A stretch of 64,000 nt of DNA from Prorocentrum cordatum. Its lineage: Eukaryota > Sar > Dinophyceae > Prorocentrales > Prorocentraceae. The position numbers and the translations under genes were made by a program. The notes beneath the pieces were generated by a model. The model saw only the letters and a list, made by a program, of their open reading frames with translations. It did not search any database and was not told the origin of the DNA. Positions within the stretch are counted from its first letter, which is position 1. The number at the start of each line of letters is the position of its first letter. This document shows positions 21,466-30,869 of this stretch, in pieces. The DNA lies in NCBI GenBank assembly GCA_963575745.1, contig CAUYUJ010018460.1:298501-362500 (forward strand). Direction: 5' to 3'.

Positions 21466-23587
21466 TCAGTCTGGCCAGCCCGGAAGGCTCACTGGCTGAC
21501 TGGCCGTCAGCCCCTGGCTGGCGGTCAGCTCAAAAGTGTCCTGCCGCTGATAATTCCGGAACGCAGACTGCTGTACAGTCCTTTCACCTGTGGATGCGGA
21601 AGTTTGCCCGTCAAGGGATAATAAGGAACGTCTTGTCAACTTGGGCGAACCACCCTCACCTGAAGGGTTCTTCAATTCCTTGATGCTCGCGTAGCCGAAG
21701 CCCTCATTTCTCGAGCCTGGAAAGAGTTGCTGCGCAAATTCTGCTGCGTCCAGCGCGCCGCTGCCATCCTTGTCCATGTTCTCGAAGAGAGCGATGATCC
21801 GATCCTCAGAAAGTCCAATCTTCATGTCGTTCACGAGCTCAATGAAATCGTCGAGCTCGAGAACTGCGCAATCTGAATAGTGTACGGCTCTAAACAGAGT
21901 GGGGATGTCATGCGCTGAGTAGCCCCACTGGTGCAACTTCTTCCGCGTCTTCGAGAGCAGCAAGGAATAGTCCCTCGAAGTCCACACCTGGTTGAACGTG
22001 TTTCCCATAATGCCTATCGGCACGGCCATCAGTATGACCCCCAGAACTATCAAGACCATAACGATTGTGATCCCCGCCGTAGTGGTGGGGGAATAATCCC
22101 CGTAACCAACTGTTGTGATAGTCACAAGGCAGAACCTACAGGAACAACCAACCACATGAACATAATGTTCAGGAATTCCACGCGAATGTCTTGGAAGCCA
22201 CGACATCCGCGCGGACATCCGAACTTTTATGATCATGCAATGTTTCACCATTCGAGAACCAAACTGCCCGGAAAGGCGACTCGAACAGCTCTGGCTCTAG
22301 CAAGTAGATGAGAGAGGCGAACGTCATCGTGATCAGGGCGACGGTGTACAGGAGCATCGGGAGAGCCTCCATCGTGATCTCGATCGCCTGGATGAGCACC
22401 TTTCGGCACACCCGAAATGGGCACGGACAACTGGGCACCATGTCCAAAAGCAACTCTTGCCCAAAACCGGCAGCGGGCGCTGTTGAGCAAGCGATCTTCT
22501 GTCCCAAATGGACAACATCCGCGCAACCCCGACGACGAATCCGAATCAACAAAATATCAGAAACTGCTCTCCTCGTCTGCATTCTTTCAGTGCTCATTTC
22601 GATCGCATCGAACCTTGTATGACTCAAAGTCCCGTAAAATCTTCAATAAGCGGACGATGGGCACAAAGCCTAGCAATATGATCGAGAAAGCGTCATCCTG
22701 GCTTTCTGGGAGCACAAAGCCAGCCGCTGCCCGCACCACAATCGCGCTCGCAGCCGCGATGTCGATCCATGTGTGGAATATGAGAAGAAAATTCACCTTG
22801 TTCGGCGCACAGAACACTCGAACGCACAATTCCATCAAAAACACGACATCGAATGTCGTCTCGGCAACGACAGTTGACCACCCATGTAGCAGCGGATCTT
22901 CCACAGTCTGGAGGAATGTGACTAGCATGCTGAGTAGAACAATGGCTTCTAAGCACTTGGATATCCACCAAGCCTCTGTACTTGAGTCTGGATCGTCTAA
23001 GACCGTGTGGATGTAGTCGAGGGTGGAATTGCGAGTTCTTCTCATCGCCATGGGGAGCGATTGAAAACGTAGGTGGACGTTCTCGATGTTCTTGCTGCTG
23101 GACTTCTCGAGCATCCTCCGCACCAAGAACGATTTCTTCGACTTCTCCTGGACGTGGAGGCTCTCCTTCGTGGACGCATGCCGCAGCCCAGCAACTCGAC
23201 TGGTGCCGGGATGTCGATGCACCTGCTGACGGGCCTGTTTTCCACCACCACCACCATAAGTTGGAGGGGGATGGGGTCCTCCTCCTCCTTCTCCTCCTAC
23301 TCCTACTCCTCCTCCTTCTCCTCCTCCTCCTCCACCTTCTCCTCCTCCTCCACATCCTTCCCCCCTTTGACTTATGGTGGTGGTGGAAACAGGCCCATCA
23401 CCTTCGGGCTCAAGTTAGGAATCATCGTGCCACCAGCTCGGGCCCTCCACGACCCCCTCCCGGAAGACGAGGAACCCGCAGTGAAACTCTTGCCGCTCGG
23501 GTGACTCGGCAGCGCGCTCCTTTCTGGGGAGACGCGAGACTCGGGTACTGGGGACTCGGGCTGGCCTGACGGGGCCATCGTGAACAT
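21466..23587 (-). CDS. Voltage-gated K+ channel with EF-hand
   Basis: Four exons read on the minus strand: 23587-23402, 23222-22614, 22399-22260 and 22135-21466, all GT-AG, joining in frame to 534 residues. S1 is about residues 150-168, S2 178-200, S3 205-230, and S4 243-262 (VRLLKILRDF, with few positive charges). S5 is 270-300 and the pore has the K+ selectivity filter TVGYGD (320-325). S6 is 333-360. A canonical EF-hand loop, DKDGSGALDAAE, follows at 433-444. It is expected in a membrane, passing K+ on depolarisation with Ca2+ input through the EF-hand. One six-TM unit implies a tetramer. Exon junctions fall at the filter (W312/F313) and just after S4. The start ATG at 23587 is the first plausible one of exon 1; further 5' exons cannot be excluded. 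Flanks are repeats. Confidence 0.88.
22136..22259 (-). other. Channel intron 3 (124 bp)
   Basis: It starts GTTCTCG and ends CCTGTAG on the minus strand. GGTTCT is present at both junctions. Splicing gives AVW-FCLVTITTVGYGD, the expected pore sequence, which fixes the boundary. Confidence 0.8.
22400..22613 (-). other. Channel intron 2 (214 bp) with weak inverted ends
   Basis: GT...AG, phase 0. AAGGT occurs at both junctions. CGAAATGAGCAC near the 5' end and its near inverse, GTGCCCATTTCG, near the 3' end suggest an eroded inverted-repeat element of about 25-bp arms. Confidence 0.65.
23223..23401 (-). mobile_element. Introner-like element forming channel intron 1, with (GGA)n core
   Basis: On the minus strand the intron begins GTGATGGGCCTGTTTCCACC and ends in GGAAAACAGGCCCGTCAGCAG. 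The arms GATGGGCCTGTTT...CCACCACCACCATAAGT are inverted copies of about 30 bp; the middle is a GGA/GGAGAA microsatellite. AGGTG sits at both junctions (AAG|GTG and CAG|GTG), like a target-site duplication that supplies donor GT and acceptor AG. The join is phase 0. A related element is at 37027-37288. Confidence 0.8.
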
Positions 23588-23589
23588 GA

Positions 23590-23708
23590 CCAGACCCAAT
23601 CTGAAACTTGACGCGCACTCCCGCTGCAAACATCCAACGGAAACGGGACCGTCAACCTGAAGAAGTCTCCAGAGACCTCTGGAGGCGTCTGGAGGCCCCT
23701 CGAGGCTC

Positions 23709-23743
<35 letters not shown>

Positions 23744-24000
23744 GACGAGGACCAGGACGGGAACGACGACGACGACGACGACGAGGACGACGACAGGACG
23801 CGCTCGTCAAACAGCGTCGGCAGGCCCGCGCTCCGGCGCACTCCGGCCTCTTGCTTCTCCGCTCGACCTCCCTCGCTCTGCCCCGACCCTGCATCGAGCG
23901 CGCTCCGCGGTCCTCCCCGATCTGTCTCGGGCCCTCGCTCGATCCTCCTCGCTCCTCTTTCCACAGTCGATCCTCAGACCCTCGCTCCTCCTCGAGTCTT
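23590..24000. repeat. (GAC)n tract and flanks
   Basis: GACGACGAC-type triplets at 23712-23803 with CTCGCTCC pyrimidine blocks to 23990. No convincing exon upstream of the channel was found here. Confidence 0.55.
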
Positions 24001-24008
24001 ACCTTTCT

Positions 24009-25350
24009 GTCGGGCCTGTCGCCCTACAGGGGGATCTTCGACGAAAAATGAAAAATACCCCCAACATACCCCCCAAAGGTCAACAACTATTCAAAAAAAA
24101 GGTCCCCAGACTATCTTTTTATTATTTTTTGATAACTTTGGGGTATTATTCCCAACCCAGTGCTGCCGCCCGCATGCGCCACGCACACCCAATTCGGCAC
24201 ACCCCTCACACGTTTCGTGGCCCCATAGGGAGCCCCACCGAAGGCCACAGTGCTGCCGCCCGCATGCTTCACGCACACCCAATTCGGTACACCCCTCACA
24301 CGTTTCGTGGCCCCATAGGGAGCCTCACCGAAGGCCCCAGTGCTGCCGCCCGCATGCGTCACGCACACCCAATTCGGCACACCCCTCACACGCTTCGTGG
24401 CCCCATAGGGAGCCCCACCGAAGGCCCCAGTGCTGCCGCCCGCATGCGTCACGCACACCCAATTCGGCACACCCCTCACACGCTTCGTGGCCCCATAGGG
24501 AGCTCCACCGAAGGCCCCAGTGTGTGCACATGGCGCGTGGCCCCATAGGGAGCGTCCCGCATGCACACCCATTTCGGCACATCCCTCACAGGTTTCGTGG
24601 CCCCATCATCCACCCGAGGCCCCAGTGGCGGCGCTCACATGCGCACCCACACCCACCCAATTCGGCACACCCCTCACACGTTTCGTGGCCCCATAGGGAG
24701 CTCCACCGAAGGCCCCAGCGGCCGCGCTCACATGCGTCCCCGCCACCCATCCCGGCACGCCCCTCACAGAACAGGTTTCGTGGCCCCATAGGGAGCTCCA
24801 CCGAAGGCTCCAGTGGCACCGCCCGCATGCGTCACAACCCGCACCCAATTCGGCACACCCCTCACACGCTTCGTGGCCCCATAAGGGAGCCCCACCGAAG
24901 GCCCCAGTGGCGGCGCTCACATGCGTCCCCGCCACACATCCCAGTACACCCCTCACGCGCTTCGTGGCCCCATAGGGAGCTCCACCGAAGGCCCCAGTAG
25001 CGGCGCTTACATAGGTCTCTGCCACCCATCCCGGCACCCCCCCCGCAGCAGCATCATGTTTCGGGGACCCATAGGGAGCTCCACTGGAGGCCCCACTGGC
25101 GGCCCTCACATGCGTTTCCGCCACCCATGTCGGCACGCCCCGCGCGTGTTTCATGTCCCCATAGGGAGCTTCGCCGAATGCCCCAGTGGCACCCATCTCG
25201 GCACACCCCTCACACGTTCCGTAGTCTTGTGGGGAGTTCCACTGAAGATGAAACCCGCAGCTGCGGTACTGACAACTGCATATGGTTGGGTTCTTCGCCA
25301 GGCTAATTTTATTTTTCGTCGAAAACCTCCCTGTAGGGGACAGGCCCGAC
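24009..25350. mobile_element. Inverted-repeat element carrying the 90-bp satellite (MITE copy c)
   Basis: Left end GTCGGGCCTGTCGCCCTACA...TTCGACGAAAAATGAAAA. Right end TTTTATTTTTCGTCGAAAAC...CTGTAGGGGACAGGCCCGAC. The arms pair over about 45 bp. Between them is the satellite array, bordered by TATTCCCAACCCA on the left and GCATATGGTTGGGTTC on the right. The solo element at 27596-27782 has the same ends but no satellite, so the array appears to be cargo. Confidence 0.8.
24157..25250. repeat. 90-bp satellite array, copy II
   Basis: About 12 monomers, period 90. Each contains CACACCCCTCACACGTTTCG and CCCCATAGGGAGCTCCACCG. It is the reverse complement of the 5086-6122 monomer. Monomers drift and gain indels toward the right (24600-25200). 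Confidence 0.92.
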
Positions 25351-25526
25351 TTAATCTTACCTCTCCCCGATCCCGAGAGGCATGACCGGACGACCGCACA
25401 GACACAAAACAACGTCGGAGGCCCGCGCAGGCCTCGGGGAGACAGCGGCCTCGGGAGCCTCTGGCGCAGCGCGTCGCGGCGGCGGCCCCAGCGACACGCT
25501 GCGCCTGGTGAGCGGACGGCGTGTCG

Positions 25527-25862
25527 CTCCCCCCTCCTCCTCCTCCTCCCCTCCTCCTCCCTCCTCCTCCTCCTCCTGATCCTCCTCCTCCTCCTCCTCC
25601 TCCCCTCCTCCTCCTCCTTCCTCCCTCCTCCTCCTCCGTCCTCTCCTCCTCCTCCTCCTCCCCCCCCTCCTCCTCCGCCTCCTCCTCCTCTTCCTCCTCC
25701 TCCGCCTCCTCTCCTCCTCCTCCTCTCCCCTCCCCCCCCCCCCCTCCTCCTCCTCCTCCTCCTCCTCCTCCTCCTCCTCCTCTCCTCCTCCTCCTCCTCC
25801 TCCTCCTCCTCCTCCTCCTCCTCCTCCTCCTCCTCCTCCTCCTCCTCCTCCTCCTCCTCCTC
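25527..25862. repeat. Long (CTC)n pyrimidine tract
   Basis: About 335 bp, with a pure (CTC)n core from about 25745 to 25862. Open in every frame, with no gene. Confidence 0.92.
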
Positions 25863-25951
25863 CCCCGTTGACGCGTGGAGGCGTGGTGGGCAGAAGCTGG
25901 CGGAGCGACACGCCAAGCTGAAGTCCAGGACCGCATGCTATATAAACTGAG

Positions 25952-26105
25952 GTCGGGCATGCCCCTCTAAAGGTACATTTGGGGTGACAAGATGAAATTC
26001 AGCAAAACACATGCTCCCATATTCTTCAACAACAATCAAACGATTATCCCCAGACTATGTTTGGACTATTCTTAAATGTTCCTCCTGTAGAGGCACATGC
26101 CCGAC
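25952..26105. mobile_element. MITE-like element, copy d
   Basis: Starts GTCGGGCATGCCCCTCTA and ends CCTGTAGAGGCACATGCCCGAC. AT-rich, non-coding inside. GCTATATAAAC lies just 5' of it. Flanks CTGAG and CTCAA extend the inverted repeat. Confidence 0.75.
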
Positions 26106-26273
26106 TCAACTGTGAGCATCGGTCGCATGTCGGAGGTCCGCGCTGATTTCTTGGGTCGGCGCTGGGGTCCCCTCCCTGCTGGCGCGCGAAGCGCGCCAAG
26201 GGGGTTCAGCGCAGATCCAAAGAGATCCGCGCGTCACGCGCAGTCGGTCCGTATCAGAAGTACAATCGGACTT

Positions 26274-26403
26274 GATTGGAGAAGACACGCGAGAGGACAC
26301 CAGACCCTTCTGGGGGCCACGTTGCCACAGAAATGTAGGAGGCATGGGTCGCAAACACACAGGACACGACGGTACCATTGATCTGGCAAGGTCGACCTAC
26401 TTG
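26274..26403 (+). repeat. Family G, copy 2
   Basis: TTGGAGAAGACACGCGAGAG, ACCAGACCCTTCTGGGGGCC and GATCTGGCAAGGTCGACCTA in order. Confidence 0.7.
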
Positions 26404-26433
26404 TCCGAAAGAGCGTGCTCTACCGCTGCTGGC

Positions 26434-27363
26434 GGAAAACCGGGGGGGGTCACTACCGGTTCGGACCCCTCCCCCCCCCCCCTCTGGAAAACCGGAGGGG
26501 GTCACTACCGGTTCGAGCCCCTCCCCCCCCCCCCCAGTTCGTCATGAAAAGGGGGGGGGTCACTACCGGTTCGAACCCCCCCCCCATCGAACTCGAAAAC
26601 CGGGGGGGGTCACCACTACCGGTTCGAACACCCCCCCCCTCCCCCCTCCTCGAAAAGCGAGGGGTGGTGCGGACAGTGGTGGGGACGGTGGTGGTGGGGA
26701 CAGTGGTGAGGGGGACAGTGGGACGGTGGTGGGGACGGTAGTGGTGGGGACGGTAGTGGTGAGGACAATGGTGGGAACAGTGGGGACAGTGGGACAGTGG
26801 TGGGGACGGTGGTGGTGGGGACAGTGGTATGGGGACAGCGGGAATGTGGTGGAAACAGTGGGACAGTGGAGGGTATAATGGTGGTGGGGACAGTGGTGAA
26901 GGCGGTGGCGAGGACGGCGGTGGGAAAATGGGACAGAGGTACAGTGGGGACAGCGGTGGGGACAGTGGGGACAGTGGTGGGAACAGTGGGACAGCTCAGT
27001 GGGACAGCGGAGGAGTCAGTGGGACAGTGGGGACAGTGGGGATAGTCGTGGAGAAAGTTGGGAGAGTGGAACCGTGGTGGGAACAGTGGTGGGGACAGTG
27101 GGGGACAGTGCGACAGTGGTGGTGGCACTGGTGGGGACAGTAGGGGCGGTGGTGAACCAGTGGGGACAGTGGTGGTGAGGACAGTGGCGCTGGGAACAAC
27201 AGTGGGGGATGTGGTGAGGACGGTGGTAGGGACCGGGAGTCGTTTGCTGGCGGTGAGAGGGGGGGGTGGGGAGGGGTTCGAACCGGTAGTGATCCCGCCC
27301 TCCGGTTTTCGATGGGGGGGGGGGTCGAACCGGTAGTGACCCCCCCCACTCTTCGAGTTCGAG
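26434..27363. mobile_element. Inverted-repeat arms around a GTGGGGACAGTG minisatellite
   Basis: Left arm: several units of GAAAACCGG-G(n)-TCACTACCGGTTCGAACCCC. Right arm: the inverse, GGGTTCGAACCGGTAGTGAT-CCC...CCGGTTTTC. Core (26660-27240): irregular GTGGTGGGGACAGTGG units. No ORF beyond composition. Whether it moves is not known. Confidence 0.6.
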
Positions 27364-27439
27364 GGGGGGGGGTTAGGAGAGGGGGGGGGTTTTGCCGGGG
27401 AAGGGGAAGGGGGGGGGGAGGGGTTCCAGCAGGGGGGGG

Positions 27440-27475
27440 GATTTTCGGGGGGGGGGGGGGGGGGGGGGGGAGGGG
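27440..27475. repeat. Poly(G) tract
   Basis: A run of about 30 G within a wider G-rich stretch (27310-27485). A potential quadruplex and assembly hazard. Confidence 0.8.
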
Positions 27476-27595
27476 GGGACCCCCGGGTTCCGGAGAAAAA
27501 GGGCGGCAATTTTCCACAGTAAAGCGGCGGTGGATCACGCTCTCTCACTTGTCCGGGCCGCCTGTAGGGATACGCGATAAGGGTGCAAGGGTTAA

Positions 27596-27782
27596 GTCGG
27601 GCCTGTCCCCCTACAGGGAGATTTTCAACGAATAATAAAACATACCCTCAAAAATAATCAAACAATACCCCAAAAATAGTTTGAGGATTTTTTGTTTGCA
27701 TATTTGTTTGACCTTTTGGAGGTATTTTTGGGGTATGCTTCATTTTTCGTCGAAAATCCTCCTGTAGGGGGACACGCCCGAC
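27596..27782. mobile_element. MITE-like element, copy e (intact)
   Basis: The best-preserved copy: GTCGGGCCTGTCCCCCTACA...TTCAACGAATAATAAAACATACC and its inverse GGTATGCTTCATTTTTCGTCG...CCTGTAGGGGGACACGCCCGAC pair over about 55 bp. The inside is AT-rich. TTAA precedes it. Total 187 bp, no ORF. Confidence 0.82.
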
Positions 27783-27811
27783 ATAGTGCAAGGGCCTTGC
27801 GGGGCCACTTC

Positions 27812-28333
27812 GAAGCTTCTCGGGCGGCACCAGCCGCTCGCGCTCCGGCTGCTGCCTGCGCCGCCTGCGCTCCGCCCTGCCCCTTCCGCCCGCCAGGCCA
27901 TGCGCTCCGCGCTCACGGGAGCCCCTGAACAGACATACCGCCCATATGGACTTCGGCGGCGAGCGAGGGGGGGGAAGCGGTCAGGGGCGGGCCTTCTCAG
28001 AGCGCTCGGAAGTTCCTCGGCCTCCTGAGAATTTCTTTCAGGGCCTTCCCCGAAGATGCAAGAGACTTCTCAGAAGCTTCTCGGGCGGCACCAGCCGCTC
28101 GCGCTCCGGCTGCTGCCTGCGCCGCCTGCGCTCCGCCCTGCCCCTTCCGCCCGCCAGGCCATGCGCTCCGCGCTCACGGGAGCCCCTGAACAGACATACC
28201 GCCCATATGGACTTCGGCGGCGAGCGAGGGGGGGGAAGCGGTCAGGGGCGGGCCTTCTCAGAGCGCTCGGAAGTTCCTCGGCCTCCTGAGAATTTCTTTC
28301 AGGGCCTTCCCCGAAGATGCAAGAGACTTCTCA
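27812..28333. repeat. 261-bp tandem duplication, apparently identical copies
   Basis: 27812-28072 and 28073-28333 look identical base for base. 261 is divisible by three, so the open frames repeat. The unit runs from GAAGCTTCTCGGGCGGCACC to AGAGACTTCTCA. Suggests a recent event. Confidence 0.88.
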
Positions 28334-28413
28334 GAAGGCGCGAGGGCTTCTGAGAAGCCCCGCCGCTTTCTGAGAAGGCCCTCTCCTTCTCACTTTCCCC
28401 CCTCGCTCGCCGC

Positions 28414-28562
28414 CGATGATTGGAGAGGAAACGCGAAAGGACACGAGACCCATCCGAGGGCCACATTGGTTCAGGAACGCAAAGGACAAGGGATGCATAC
28501 GGGGCGCGAAGCGCAGGACACAGTGGTACTCCCCTTGATCTGGAAAAGATCGACCTGCCAAT
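28414..28562 (+). repeat. Family G, copy 3
   Basis: GATTGGAGAGGAAACGCGAA, AGACCCATCCGAGGGCCAC and GATCTGGAAAAGATCGACCT in order. About 20 bp longer than the other copies. Confidence 0.65.
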
Positions 28563-28639
28563 CAAGCCCAACCGTATTCGGGCGCATTCCTCCGATAGCC
28601 TGTGCTCATGCATCCGCTTTCGATGCCCCCCAGATTGGG

Positions 28640-28790
28640 TCCCGGTAGATAGGGTCGGAGGATCGCGCCGCATCGCCAATGCATCGGCGATGCATCGGCG
28701 ACGTCTGCGCTGCATAGGCGACGTCGACGTGGAAAACGTCGGGCTCCACATCGTGCCCCAATCCCGTATACCCTGACCAAGCCCGGGAGG
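28640..28790. repeat. GATGCATCGGC-rich element, copy 2
   Basis: TAGGGTCGGAGGATCGCGCC, then GCATCGGCGATGCATCGGCG and a GACGTCGACGT block ending in CGGGCTCCACATCG. Confidence 0.65.
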
Positions 28791-28845
28791 CCTGGACCCT
28801 TCTTTTGAGCAGGGACCGACCGTCGCTGCACTCCGATAGGCCTAC

Positions 28846-29017
28846 CACGAATTCTTCTTAGAACCAAGCAGTTTTCTACTAACACCAACACGGTTCTTAG
28901 AACGTGAGCCAGGTGTGTCAAGACAAGACCGTCTCGGCCAGAGATGTTCTGCGAACAGCTCGTGCAGACCACGAACAATGGTTCTCAGAACCCTCCCTGG
29001 TGGGGCTCTATATAAGG
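28846..29017 (+). promoter_or_regulatory. Promoter-like cluster: GTTCT-nn-GAAC palindromes and a TATA box
   Basis: GGTTCTTAGAACG (28892), GTTCTGCGAAC (28945) and GGTTCTCAGAACC (28980), plus TTCTTAGAACC (28849), are inverted GAA/TTC modules like heat-shock elements. CTCTATATAAGGGG at 29006-29019 reads as a TATA box. No good gene follows within 800 bp, so it may be a relic of a mobile element promoter. Confidence 0.4.
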
Positions 29018-29130
29018 GGAGCCAGGACGCTCCTCGCCATGGCTTGATGGACCCTTCTTCCCCCGCTCCTGTCGCTCTGCTGCGGCCGGCTCACGTAGCT
29101 CATGCCTCTGTCGATGTCCTTAGAGGCCTC

Positions 29131-29360
29131 CTGGATGGGTCGGAGCAAATGGAGTCGGAGGATCGCGCCGCATCGCCGCTACATCGGCGACCCATCGGCG
29201 ATGCATCGGCGGCGATGCATCGGCAATGCACCGGCGATGCATTGCCGACGCGGGCGACGCATCGGCGACGTCGGCGAAAAGCACATCGGGCTCCGCATCG
29301 AGCCACATCGCCGATGCATGGCAAATACGGCGCCACTCTCCAACCCCATCTACTCCAAAT
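29131..29360. repeat. GATGCATCGGC-rich element, copy 3
   Basis: GGGTCGGAGCAAATGGAGTC and GGATCGCGCCGCATCGCCG, then many ATGCATCGGCG units, ending in CCATCTACTCC. 29360-30090 beyond it shows no gene. Confidence 0.65.
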
Positions 29361-30094
29361 CCCTTCTTAATCGTCCCCTGGGCCCGGCTTTTGAAGGCGC
29401 CTCTGTGGAACTGGGGGGGGGGGTCCGGTTTACTAGGGCACTTTTTCCTTGGATTGGAGCTCAAGGGGGTCCAATTCGTCAGGCGCCCCGGCGCAAAGGG
29501 GGGTCCGGCATATCAGGTCGCACTTGGAGGGGGGTTCGGCTTTTTAGGCGGGGGTCCATGGAATCAGGGATCTGGAGCACTTGGACCCCATCAGGGAGGC
29601 CCAGGGTCCTGCCGCTCCGAGGGCGGACTCCTGCCGCTCCCCCGGGCCGCGGCCTCCTCGGGGCGGGGGGACGGCGGCCCGCTGCGGCGGCCCACGGGGC
29701 TCCCGCCCCTGCCTCGCTGGGCGGCGCTCGGGGAGGGTGGCCCGCTCTGGCGGCTGAAGTAGCTCACCCCTGCGCCTGGAAGGAGAAGGGGACGGCATAC
29801 ACATTGAACAAACATGCCTATATATACACACATACACACATCGGAGGTCGGGGGGGTTGCGATCGCAGCTGAACGGAGACCCCCCACCAGCAAGTCGTTT
29901 CGTTGCGTTCGCGTGCGAGGAATGGAAATCATTCTCCCCCGTCCGTCCGTCCGTCCGGCGGTGGCCCTAGCGGTGTCCCGCAGTGTCCCGTGGCGTCCTG
30001 TGGTGTCCCGTGGTGTCCGCCGTTGCTAGGGCGCAGTCAAGACCGTCCGTCCAGCGGTGGCTCGCGGCGTCCCGCGGTGTCCCGTGGTGTCCCG

Positions 30095-30515
30095 TTGAGT
30101 GAGATCGATAGTGAGATCGATAGTGAGATCGATAAGAGATCGATGTGGTGCCCCGAGGTGTCCCGTGGTGTCCCCAAAAATGAAATCGATATTGAGATCG
30201 ATAATGAAATCGACAGGTGTTCCGTGGTGTCCCGTGGTGTCCTGTTGCATGAGATCGATAGTGAGATCGATGTGGTGCCCCGAAGTGTTCCGTGGTGTCC
30301 CAAAAAGTGAAACCGATAATGAGATCGATAGTGAAATCGACAGGTGTCCCGTGGTGTCCCGTTGAGTGAGATCGATGGTGAGATCAATAGTGAGATCGAT
30401 GTGGTGCCCCGAGGTGTCCCGTGGTGCCCCGTTGAGTGAGATCGATAGTGGGACCGATAGTAAGATCGAGAGGTGTCCCGTGGTGTCCCGTGGTGTCCCG
30501 TTGAGTGAGATCGAT
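30095..30515. repeat. Compound tandem repeat of GAGATCGATAGT and GTGTCCCGTGGT
   Basis: Alternating blocks of the 12-mer GAGATCGATAGT and GGTGTCCCGTGGTGTCCC in an irregular order of about 60 bp. No gene. Confidence 0.85.
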
Positions 30516-30869
30516 AGGGAGATCGGTTGAGTCAGATGTTGGTTCCTCCCCTCTCCGCCCCCACAACCTCCTTATCACCCGAAGCGTAGTCGTATAGGTA
30601 TCTCTTTCTATATATATATATAAACACAAGGCTGCATTGGCGAGCTTCGCGCCGTGCACTTGTTCATTGAAGCTTTGGAGCGGTTGGCCTGTCGCGCCTT
30701 CCTCTTTTCCCTTTGAGGCGTGCTCGCTCGCTCGTATCACGGAGAAGCGGGGGAAAGGGAGAAGGGGGCAGCCAACTTGGGACGCGCAAAAACTGTGAGT
30801 CGGAGACCACGGGCGTCTTCCTAAAGAGTGAGGGTGTTGATTTGGCTCGTGTTGGGGCCGTCAAGGCGC

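Noticed and set aside
24606-25916. 436-codon minus-strand ORF
   Set aside because: Made of (GGA)n translation joined to satellite monomers. No protein-like segment independent of the repeats.
26450-26650. GGTTCGAACCC words as tRNA T-arms
   Set aside because: They recur as part of a tandem repeat with C-runs, and no acceptor, D or anticodon arms are around them.
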